Shown piece by piece: positions 1 through 7,734 of a stretch of 64,000 bases of DNA. Each line of letters opens with the position of its first letter. Position 1 is the first letter of the stretch. Made by a program: the position numbers and the translations under genes. Origin of the DNA: Acidobacteriaceae bacterium (GTDB lineage Bacteria; Acidobacteriota; Terriglobia; Terriglobales; Acidobacteriaceae). A model generated the notes under the pieces. It saw only the letters and a program-made list of their open reading frames with translations, made no database searches and was not told where the DNA came from. The stretch is taken from NCBI GenBank assembly GCA_025462885.1, contig JAOAPN010000008.1:398953-462952 (forward strand), in the 5' to 3' direction.

Positions 1-52
1 CTGGTAGACGAGCCGCCAACGATTTGCGGCTTATCAGTACAAATACGAGAAA

Positions 53-96
53 TCGGTATACCGACTGTTGACGCCTGACGCGTCTTGCGATATGTT
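53..96 (+). promoter_or_regulatory. Putative sigma-70 promoter with upstream palindromic operator
   Basis: A -35 box TTGACG (68-73) is followed after exactly 17 bases by TATGTT (91-96), giving a predicted start near base 103 and a leader of about 136 bases before the TonB receptor. Just upstream lies the perfect 12-base palindrome TCGGTATACCGA (53-64), four bases from the -35 box. Palindromes centred on GTATAC are common for GntR/FadR-type regulators, but no such regulator gene is in the window, so the family assignment is inference. The rest of bases 1-238 shows no gene. Confidence 0.5.
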
Positions 97-238
97 CTCT
101 TCAATCACCTTCAAAGTTTTGCAATCTTCGTGCCTTCGGGCGTGCGAAGATTTCTCCATCCGATCTACTTGCAGCTGTTTCAGCCAAGAAGTCGAAGTCG
201 ATCCAATCGCTTATATCTATTAGCCGACCGGAGATGCC

Positions 239-3200
239 ATGCTTAGAAATACCCTGACCCCGTTCCGATGGATAGCTGCCAGAATGCACTCGCGCTTGAA
301 TGCGTCTGTGATTCTGCCCTGCCTCTTAGGAGTGGTTCTGGTCTGTTCTTCGAACCAGACGCTGGCTCAGGCGACCGGGCAGGTTGCCGGTGTGGTGACC
401 GATCCCTCGGGAAGCGTGGTGTCGAAGGCGGCGGTGGAGTTGATCAGCAATTCCACGGCGCAGGTTCGGACGGCGGTTTCGGGGACGGACGGTACGTTTA
501 CGATTCCGCTGGTGGCACCGGGTGTTTACCAGGTGAAGGTCACAGCACCAGGATTTCGGACGGTGGTTACTGAGGGCCTTGAAGTGCAGGTGAACGGCAC
601 GACGCGCGCTGATGCCAAGCTGACGGTGGGTTCGGCGAGCGAGCAGGTGACGGTTTCGAGTGCGGCTCCGCTGGTCGAGACGGCGAATGCGACGATGGGC
701 AACGTGGTGGATCACGAAGCGATTGTGGATCTGCCACTGAACGGCCGGAACTTCGCGCAGCTTGGGACGCTGATCCCGGGGGTGATTGCGGCTCCTTCGG
801 CGCTGGGCGGCGCGAGTGGTACGGCGACGCCGGGCGGGTTCGGTAACTCGACGGGCAGCTTCAACGTAAACGGTATGCGGAACCAGTCGAACAGCTTTCT
901 GTTGGATGGCGCGCCGAACAATGACTCGTTCAACAGCGGCTTTGTGATGCGGCCTCCGCCGGATGCGATTGAAGAGTTCAAGATCATGACGCACTCGTAT
1001 GACGCGCAGTATGGGCGCAGCGCGGGTGCGGTGGTGAACGTGGTGACGCGGGCGGGAACGAACGTCTGGCACGGAAGCGTATGGGAGTTCAACCGGATGG
1101 CAGCGCTGGCGGCGAAGAACTACTTCACCCCGGTCGGTGGAGCGAAGCCGAATTATCTGCAGAACCAGTTTGGTGCGGCGGCGGGTGGAAAGATTTTGAA
1201 GGACCGCCTGTTTGTGTTCGGGTTCTACGAAGGGTTCCGGCTGAAGGATGCTACGAGCAATACGCTGAATCAGCGGGTTCTGACCGCGGCAGAACGTAAT
1301 GGTGACTTTTCGGCATCGGGCATTGCACTAATCAAGGACCCTCGGACGCAGGCGCAGTTCAACTACCAGGGGACGCCGAACCGAATCGACCCGGCGCGGA
1401 TCAGCGCGGTTAGCAAGGCGCTGCTGGACAAGTACGTGCCGTTGCCGAACTCGGGGGCGTTCTATGTCGCTTCGCCGCCGAATATCGATAATCGCGATAT
1501 GTACGGGATTCGCGCGGACCTGAAGCTGGGCAGCCACTCGTTGCTGGGGCGTTATATGCGCTCGCACCAGAACCTGTTTGGACCCATTACGCCTTCGAAC
1601 TTTGCTCCTACGGGCAATCGCCAGATCATTACGCTGCAGGATGCGATGGGATCGGATACGTGGGTTTTGAACGCACACACGATCAACGTGTTGCGCTATG
1701 CACGGCAGTGGATTGGCGGTACTCCGAACCAGACGAGCGGACTCGATCCTTCGTCGGTAGGCTTCGCGTTCGCGTCGACCAATACGCTGGCGAAGGGTCT
1801 GCCCAACATCACGACGGGCCTGTTTACGCTGGGCGATGCGCAGCAGCCGTTTGCTTCGCGCAAGAACAGCGTGGATACGATTTCGGATGATCTTACGTGG
1901 ATCAAGGGGCGGCACACGCTGCAGTTTGGCGGCGAGGTTCGACGGGACTCGATCGGGTTGCAATATATCAATCGTCCGAACGGCGCGTTTACGTTCGCAA
2001 CGACCTTTACGAACTACCAGCTTTCGGACTTCCTGCTGGGGTTGCCGACGACCTTCCAGCAAGGTTCGGGCGATCCGGCGATGAGCGGGGCTTCGTGGAA
2101 CTACTCGGGCTATGCACAGGATCAGTTCCGGCTGAGCCCGCGGCTGACGATTGTGGTGGGCGGCCGGTATGAGGTGAATCTGCCGTATGCCGAGGCGAAG
2201 AACCACCTTGCGGCGCTTCATCCAGGACAGCAATCGACGGTACAGCCGACGGCGCCGCTGGGGTTGGTGTATCCGGGCGATGTGAATACGCCACGAGCGA
2301 CGTACTACGCGGATACGAACAACATCTCGCCGCGTGTGGCTGTGGTCTTCGACCCGACGGGCGATGCGAAGACGGTATTCCGCGCGGGCTGGGGCATTTA
2401 CTTCGATACGATTCCCGGGCAGGGCGACTTCTTCCAGAACGGTACGCTGGCGCCGCCGTTCCAGCCGCTGCAGCAGATCGATATCAACCTGCGGCCTGCG
2501 AATACAGCTTCACCGAACTGGTTTGCCGATCCGTATGCCGGGGTTGCGGCGGGTCCGGTTGGCTTCCCGGCTGGACTTACATTTATCGGATGGAGCGATC
2601 CGCACTCTTACAAGGCTGCGAACATCCAGCATTACAACCTGAGCATGCAGCATCAGTTCACGGCACAGACGGGATTCGAAGTGGCTTATGTTGGGACGCG
2701 GGCGAAGAGCCTGCCGATCTTCATTGAAGTGAATCCTACGACTGTATTGCCGGCGGCTTCCAGTTCGACGAACGCTTATGTCGGCGGAGCAAGGGCAGTG
2801 TTTCCGGCGTTCGCTCTGACTCGGCCTACGTTTTCGGCAGCCAGGAGCTGGTATGACTCGTTGCAGGCGCGCTTTACGGTACGGCGCTGGCATCGGGCGA
2901 CAGCGACGGCTTCCTATACCTGGAGCCGCGCAATCGATAATGTTTCCGGCTTGAACATCGGTAATGACTCGCGGCCCATCTTGCCGGTGACGATCGGAAA
3001 CGATGCGTCGATCGATACGGCGCTGGAACGGGAGCGCGGAAATGCGCTATTCGATACGCGGAACCGTTTCGTGCTGAGCTATGCGTATGAGCTGCCGCGA
3101 CTCGAAGGGCATAATCTGACAGAGCGGTTGATTCTCGGAGGATGGCAGTTCAACGGTATCTTCCAGGCGCAGTCTGGCAATCCGTTTACGGCGGTGAATT

Positions 3201-3613
3201 CGACGACGACGGCGCAGACGTTGACGTTTCGTCCGAATCTCACGTGCGATCCGAATTCCGGGCCTAAGAAGGCGGGCTCCGCGACTACTTATATCAACAC
3301 GGCCTGCTTCTCGCTGCCGACGATTACTGCGAATGGCACCACAAAGATCGATAACAGCAAGTCGGGCAACGAGCCACGCGGCGTAATTGTCGGGCCTGGA
3401 TTCAATACGACGGATGCTTCTCTGTTCAAGATCTTCCGGGTTCGGGAGACACAGAAAGCGGAGTTGCGCTTCGAGGTGTTCAACGTGTTCAACGAGGCTC
3501 ACTTTGCGCAGCCGAATCTGACGTTCGGAACCCCGGCGACCTTCGGGCGGATTACTGCAACGGTCGGAAACGACTCGCGTGTGATTCAGTTGGCGGCCAA
3601 GTACTCGTTCTAG
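239..3613 (+). CDS. TonB-dependent receptor, Oar-like, with carboxypeptidase-regulatory domain
   Basis: This is a large outer-membrane beta-barrel that would import a substrate using TonB/ExbBD energy. A signal peptide covers about residues 1-44 and ends in TLAQA. A carboxypeptidase-regulatory-like beta-sandwich follows (about 46-130, beginning GQVAGVVTDPSG). The plug domain carries LPLNGRNFAQLGTLIPG, typical of acidobacterial Oar-type receptors. The rest is barrel, ending in AKYSF with the usual terminal aromatic residue. At 1124 residues it has the normal size for this group. The ATG has GGAG (230-233) five bases upstream; an internal Met16 is an alternative. It leads a same-strand set of peptidases, a transporter and an amine oxidase, so peptide or amine-containing ligands are plausible, but the substrate cannot be read from the sequence. 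Confidence 0.93.
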   Translation: MLRNTLTPFRWIAARMHSRLNASVILPCLLGVVLVCSSNQTLAQATGQVAGVVTDPSGSVVSKAAVELISNSTAQVRTAVSGTDGTFTIPLVAPGVYQVKVTAPGFRTVVTEGLEVQVNGTTRADAKLTVGSASEQVTVSSAAPLVETANATMGNVVDHEAIVDLPLNGRNFAQLGTLIPGVIAAPSALGGASGTATPGGFGNSTGSFNVNGMRNQSNSFLLDGAPNNDSFNSGFVMRPPPDAIEEFKIMTHSYDAQYGRSAGAVVNVVTRAGTNVWHGSVWEFNRMAALAAKNYFTPVGGAKPNYLQNQFGAAAGGKILKDRLFVFGFYEGFRLKDATSNTLNQRVLTAAERNGDFSASGIALIKDPRTQAQFNYQGTPNRIDPARISAVSKALLDKYVPLPNSGAFYVASPPNIDNRDMYGIRADLKLGSHSLLGRYMRSHQNLFGPITPSNFAPTGNRQIITLQDAMGSDTWVLNAHTINVLRYARQWIGGTPNQTSGLDPSSVGFAFASTNTLAKGLPNITTGLFTLGDAQQPFASRKNSVDTISDDLTWIKGRHTLQFGGEVRRDSIGLQYINRPNGAFTFATTFTNYQLSDFLLGLPTTFQQGSGDPAMSGASWNYSGYAQDQFRLSPRLTIVVGGRYEVNLPYAEAKNHLAALHPGQQSTVQPTAPLGLVYPGDVNTPRATYYADTNNISPRVAVVFDPTGDAKTVFRAGWGIYFDTIPGQGDFFQNGTLAPPFQPLQQIDINLRPANTASPNWFADPYAGVAAGPVGFPAGLTFIGWSDPHSYKAANIQHYNLSMQHQFTAQTGFEVAYVGTRAKSLPIFIEVNPTTVLPAASSSTNAYVGGARAVFPAFALTRPTFSAARSWYDSLQARFTVRRWHRATATASYTWSRAIDNVSGLNIGNDSRPILPVTIGNDASIDTALERERGNALFDTRNRFVLSYAYELPRLEGHNLTERLILGGWQFNGIFQAQSGNPFTAVNSTTTAQTLTFRPNLTCDPNSGPKKAGSATTYINTACFSLPTITANGTTKIDNSKSGNEPRGVIVGPGFNTTDASLFKIFRVRETQKAELRFEVFNVFNEAHFAQPNLTFGTPATFGRITATVGNDSRVIQLAAKYSF

Positions 3614-3696
3614 TGGGCTGCGCGGTATCTCTTTGCTCCACTGCAGGCTGTACGTACTGCTACAGGCTGTAAGTGGATTGGTAGGATGAACTCAAT

Positions 3697-3737
3697 GCGG
3701 CGGCTCTGGTCTTGAAGATGAAGACCGGAGCCGTCGC
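3697..3737 (+). other. Long intercistronic stem-loop
   Basis: Bases 3697-3713 and 3721-3737 can pair over 17 positions, 15 Watson-Crick and two G-U, around a seven-base loop (GAAGATG). It lies in the 148-base gap between the TonB receptor and the M20 peptidase. No T-run follows, so it is not a classical terminator. It could stabilise or process the mRNA so that receptor and enzymes are made at different levels. A 9-base direct repeat, CAGGCTGTA, lies shortly upstream. Confidence 0.55.
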
Positions 3738-3761
3738 ACAAACCCTCCCCGAGGTTGTTGA

Positions 3762-5075
3762 ATGGTTGCGCAAGAATTGTCTTCAAAGGTTCAGGACGCT
3801 GTCTGTCGAAGCGTGGAAGAGATCGGGCAGGAGATGATCTCGTTTCTTCAGGACCTGGTGCGGATTCCGACGGTTAATCCTCCGGGCGAGAACTATATTG
3901 CCGGGGCGGATTTTATCGGCAGCAAGTTGAAGCAGTTTGGCTATGACACGCACTACATTGCGGCGGAGGGACTGGCGGAGCATACGCCAAAGTATCCGCG
4001 GATGAATGTGCTGGGCAGGATGGAAGGGTCGACGCCGCGGCCTTCGCTGCACTTCAACGGACACTTCGATGTGGTTCCTGTCGGCGATGGATGGACGGTG
4101 GATCCGTTTGGCGCGATGATCCGGGACGGCAAGTTGTATGGGCGAGGGGTTTCGGACCAGAAGGCGGGGATTGCTGCTTCTATCTTTGCTGTTGAAGCGA
4201 TTCGACGAGCAGGGGTTCGGTTGCTCGGAACAGTGGAGCAGAGCGGCAGCGTCGATGAAGAGAGCGGTGGGTTCGCTGGGGTTGCGTTTCTGGCAAAGCA
4301 GGGCTGGATCGGGCAGGACAAGACGGACTACGTCATCATCACCGAGCCTACAAATGTAGACCGGGTTTGTCTGGGGCACCGTGGAGTTTATTGGTTCAAG
4401 GTGACGACGCATGGGCGGATTGCACATGGTTCGATGCCGTATCTCGGCGTGAGCGCGATCGATCATATGACGGACTTTCTGCATGGCGTGACGCATGAGC
4501 TGAAGCCTCAACTGGCGACGCGGCAGACGGCAGTTCCGGTGGAGCCTCCGGGGTCGCGGTATGCGAGCATCAACGTGAACTCGGTGTTTGGCGGGCAGCC
4601 GGAGGATGGGACGCAGACGCCTTGCGTGGCGGACCGTTCGGGTGCAATCTTCGATCGACGTTTTCTTTCGGAGGAGTCGTTTGAGGATGTGCGCGGCGAG
4701 ATCCATGCGATGCTGGCAGACCTTGAAGCGAAGAATCCGGAGTTCAAATACAACATCGAAGATTTGATGGTGGTGCATCCGGTGCATACGGATGAGAGCT
4801 GTGACCTGGTGCAGACGATCAGCGGCAGTGTGGAGAAGATCTTTGGGCGCAAGCCGAAGTTGACGGCGAGTCCCGGGACGTACGACCAGAAGCATGTGGT
4901 GCGGATTGCGAGCGTGTCGCAGTGCATTGCGTATGGGCCGGGGATCCTGGCGCAGGCGCACCTGCCGGATGAGTACTGCATGGTCGAGGATGTGATCCAG
5001 TCGGCGAAGGTGATGGCGCTCACAGCGATGCAGTTGCTGGGCGCGGAAGAGACTTCGTCACGGGCGGCGCGATGA
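3762..5075 (+). CDS. M20 family metallopeptidase (ArgE/DapE-like deacylase)
   Basis: A cytoplasmic zinc amidohydrolase that would cleave an N-acyl amino acid or small peptide. It has the complete M20 metal and catalytic set: H101 in FNGHFDVV, D132 in GRGVSDQKAG, the E166-E167 pair in SVDEESGG, E195 in IITEPT and H400 in AQAHLPDE. The lid/dimerisation domain occupies about residues 205-320. Its length (437 residues) suits the ArgE/DapE/CPG2 group. No signal peptide is visible, so the substrate must first be imported. GAGG lies seven bases before the ATG. Its last four bases (ATGA) overlap the start of the symporter gene, which indicates translational coupling and suggests that the symporter brings in the substrate. 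True arginine or lysine biosynthesis enzymes are less likely given this context. Confidence 0.9.
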   Translation: MVAQELSSKVQDAVCRSVEEIGQEMISFLQDLVRIPTVNPPGENYIAGADFIGSKLKQFGYDTHYIAAEGLAEHTPKYPRMNVLGRMEGSTPRPSLHFNGHFDVVPVGDGWTVDPFGAMIRDGKLYGRGVSDQKAGIAASIFAVEAIRRAGVRLLGTVEQSGSVDEESGGFAGVAFLAKQGWIGQDKTDYVIITEPTNVDRVCLGHRGVYWFKVTTHGRIAHGSMPYLGVSAIDHMTDFLHGVTHELKPQLATRQTAVPVEPPGSRYASINVNSVFGGQPEDGTQTPCVADRSGAIFDRRFLSEESFEDVRGEIHAMLADLEAKNPEFKYNIEDLMVVHPVHTDESCDLVQTISGSVEKIFGRKPKLTASPGTYDQKHVVRIASVSQCIAYGPGILAQAHLPDEYCMVEDVIQSAKVMALTAMQLLGAEETSSRAAR

Positions 5076-6526
5076 ACCTTTACCTAGGGGCATTGCTCTT
5101 CTACTCGCTGTTTTTGATGGCCCTTGGGCTTTTCATCAGCCGCCGCGTGAAGAGCTCCTCCGACTTTTTGGTTGCCGGACGAAGCCTGGGGCCGGGACGT
5201 TTGTTCGCTACGTTTCTGGCGGCGAATATTGGGGCCGGCTCTACGGTTGGGGCGACGGGGCTGGGATATCGCTTCGGGCTTTCGGTCTGGTGGTGGGTTG
5301 GTTCGGCTGCGATTGGCTCACTTCTGCTTTCGCAGTTTCTAGGCCCGAAGCTTTGGAGGATTGCGAAAGAGCACAGCCTTGCCACGTTGCCGGATTATCT
5401 TGAGTTTCGTTATGGCAAGGTGGTTAAGGCTACAATCTCGATTTTGTTTTGGGTTGGAGCTATGGCGCTCCTTTCTGCACAACTGATAGCTATTTCAACT
5501 ATTCTCAACACGGTTGCCGGTATACCTAAATGGGAAGGTTGTTTGATCGGCGGCGTGGTTGCAATTGTGTACTGCACAGCCGGCGGCTTGATGTCTTCCG
5601 CATTCGTTAATATGTTTGAGCTAGCCGTCACAATGTCAGGTCTGTTGCTTGCTGTTCCGTTTGCGCTGCATGCATTGGGCGGGTGGGAGCATGTGCACGA
5701 ACTGGTGCTGGCGCAGAAGGGAAGCGGTGCCGCGACCGAGTCTATGTTCAGCATGGTCGGGGTTGGGTCGAAACAGATCTTCGCGTGGATAGCGATTCTT
5801 GTTCCTTCGTTCATGATCTCGCCGGGGTTGGTGCAGAAGGTCTATGGGGCGCGAGATGTAAAGGCGGTTCGGCTGGGCGTGGGGATGAATTCGATTGGAC
5901 AGGCGCTCTTTGCGTTTGTACCGGCTGTGCTGGGCTTATGCGCCTTTGCTGCGCTGCCGCATCTTGCCAATCCCGAACTGGCGCTACCTGCGGCGATGAA
6001 GCTGTTGTTGCCGAAGTGGCTTGGGGTTTGGACGCTGGCATCGATCTTCTCGGCAGAGTTGAGTGCGACCGATGCGATTCTGTTTATGCTCTCAGCTTCG
6101 TTGGCTGTAGATCTTTATAAGACTTTCCTGAAGCCGAATATTTCGCAGAAGGACTTGCTGGTAGCGAGCCGCGTGGCATCTGCTGGGGCTGGAGTGTTGG
6201 GGATTCTGCTGGCTACAGTGCTGCCTTCGATCATTGCTGCGGTCAGTATTTTTTACGGGTTGATTGCGGTGTCGCTCTTTGTGCCGGTGGTTGCGGGGCT
6301 TTATTCGCGACGGGTGCTATCTACTGCCGCGGTTGCGAGTATTCTTTGCGCGGTTGCGGCTACATTGATCACCATGCGGCTAACGCAGAACCATGGCTAT
6401 GGGGTGTTGTCGCCGCAGGCGATTGGGATTATTACTGCGGCGGTTGTGATGCTGGGTTTTCGTGTGTTGCATCCTGGCCGCGCCGAGAACAATGTCGCGT
6501 TTGCCGGTGGTACGGATGCGCGGTAA
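5072..6526 (+). CDS. Sodium:solute symporter (SSS family)
   Basis: An inner-membrane permease of the SSS family, probably sodium-coupled. The 484-residue protein is almost entirely hydrophobic, with about 13 helices. It opens with an N-terminal segment LGLFISRRVKSSSDFLVAGRSLGPG typical in pattern for SSS proteins (shown here as two adjoining motifs, ISRRVKSSSDFLVAGR and SLGPG), followed by the AANIGAGSTVGATGLGYRFG sodium-site region on helix 1. The LPDYLEFRYG loop is also diagnostic. It overlaps the upstream M20 gene by four bases. Substrate specificity in this family is not readable from sequence. The neighbours argue for a peptide, amino-acid derivative or amide. Confidence 0.88.
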   Translation: MNLYLGALLFYSLFLMALGLFISRRVKSSSDFLVAGRSLGPGRLFATFLAANIGAGSTVGATGLGYRFGLSVWWWVGSAAIGSLLLSQFLGPKLWRIAKEHSLATLPDYLEFRYGKVVKATISILFWVGAMALLSAQLIAISTILNTVAGIPKWEGCLIGGVVAIVYCTAGGLMSSAFVNMFELAVTMSGLLLAVPFALHALGGWEHVHELVLAQKGSGAATESMFSMVGVGSKQIFAWIAILVPSFMISPGLVQKVYGARDVKAVRLGVGMNSIGQALFAFVPAVLGLCAFAALPHLANPELALPAAMKLLLPKWLGVWTLASIFSAELSATDAILFMLSASLAVDLYKTFLKPNISQKDLLVASRVASAGAGVLGILLATVLPSIIAAVSIFYGLIAVSLFVPVVAGLYSRRVLSTAAVASILCAVAATLITMRLTQNHGYGVLSPQAIGIITAAVVMLGFRVLHPGRAENNVAFAGGTDAR

Positions 6527-6575
6527 GAGTTTTGTAGCTGAACGTTGTGCGATTTGAATGATGAGAGGTTACTCT

Positions 6576-7664
6576 ATGCGTCGTCGTGAATTTGCCCGCA
6601 ATCTTCTAGGACTCCCACTGGCCGCCGCCCTGCCTTCGATGGCGTATGCTGCTGGCGGATTCGATGTTCATGTACTGCCGGAGGGCGGTTCGATCACGGA
6701 TGTGCCGGGCTTGAAGGTGGGACACTACACGCTGACGGAGCGGCCTACAGGCTGTACCGTGCTGATCTGCGAGAAGGGTGCTACGGCCGGAGTGGATGTG
6801 CGGGGTTCGGCTCCCGGGACGCGCGAGACGGATCTGCTCTCGCCGATCAATGCGGTGCAGACGGTGAATGCAATCATGCTCTCGGGTGGCAGCGCGTACG
6901 GGCTGGATGCGGCGACCGGCGTGATGAAGTATCTCGAAGAGAAGAACCTGGGTTACAAGATTGGAAAGGGAGTGGTACCGATTGTTCCGGCGGCGATCCT
7001 GATGGATCTGGGGGTGGGGGATTTCAAGATTCGCCCGAATGCAGAGTCGGGCTATAAGGCCTGCCTGGCGGCTGGGACCGGGCCTGTTGCTGAGGGATGC
7101 GTCGGTGCAGGTGCGGGAGCTACGATCGGCAAGATGTTCGGGCCGAAGTTCTCGATGAAGTCCGGGCTTGGCACGGCGAGCGTGAAGATTGGGAACACGG
7201 GGATCGTAGTGGGTGCGCTGGTGGCGGTAAATGCAGTGGGCGATGTGGTAAGTCCGCAGACAGGCAAGGTCGTTGCGGGAGCGCGCAGCGAGGATGGCAA
7301 GGGCTATCGGGATTCGATGGCTGCGATGATGAACGGCTACCGCGTAGTGGTGCAGAACGCGGCGAATACGACGATTGGCGTAGTGGCGACGAACGCGAAG
7401 TTTACCAAGACGCAGATGAACAAGATCGCGCAGATGGCACATGATGGATATGCGCGCGCGATCAACCCTGTCCATACGATGGGCGATGGGGACACGATCT
7501 TTTCGATGTCGACGGGCGAGGCGACTGCAACGGCGGACGTTACGGCGATCGGCGCGATTGCGGCGACCGTGATGGCACGGGCGATTGTGCGCGCGGCCAT
7601 GCAGGCGACGAGTGTTCCAGAACTTGGGCTGGTCGCGTATCGCGACTATGCCGGTCGTGGATAA
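6576..7664 (+). CDS. P1 family peptidase / NylC-DmpA-like self-processing hydrolase, Tat-exported
   Basis: An N-terminal-nucleophile amidase that should cleave itself and then hydrolyse short peptides or amides. The fold signatures are the opening ITDVPGLKVGHYT, the SGGSAYGLDAATGVM segment and VVGALVAVNAVGDVV. The predicted self-cleavage lies at Asn264-Thr265 in AANTTIGVVATNA, which matches the Asn/Thr junction known for NylC rather than the Ser junction of DmpA/BapA. The N-terminus has twin arginines (MRRREFARNLLG) and a hydrophobic stretch ending in AYA, so Tat export is likely. I chose the ATG at 6576 because AGAGG lies seven bases before it; an in-frame ATG at 6558 has no such site. It sits between the symporter and a copper amine oxidase. 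Confidence 0.85.
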   Translation: MRRREFARNLLGLPLAAALPSMAYAAGGFDVHVLPEGGSITDVPGLKVGHYTLTERPTGCTVLICEKGATAGVDVRGSAPGTRETDLLSPINAVQTVNAIMLSGGSAYGLDAATGVMKYLEEKNLGYKIGKGVVPIVPAAILMDLGVGDFKIRPNAESGYKACLAAGTGPVAEGCVGAGAGATIGKMFGPKFSMKSGLGTASVKIGNTGIVVGALVAVNAVGDVVSPQTGKVVAGARSEDGKGYRDSMAAMMNGYRVVVQNAANTTIGVVATNAKFTKTQMNKIAQMAHDGYARAINPVHTMGDGDTIFSMSTGEATATADVTAIGAIAATVMARAIVRAAMQATSVPELGLVAYRDYAGRG

Positions 7665-7734
7665 CAAGTAGAGTAGCGACGACAATTTTTTGCATTACCA
7701 CCGACTCATCATTCCGATAAGCCACAGGAGATCT

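Noticed and set aside
326..1072. 248-codon minus-strand frame inside the first TonB receptor
   Set aside because: Arg/His-rich translation typical of a shadow; overlaps a clear receptor.
3783..4961. 392-codon minus-strand frame opposite the M20 peptidase
   Set aside because: Covers all catalytic motifs of the real gene in reverse and is Arg/His/Pro-rich without any recognisable fold.
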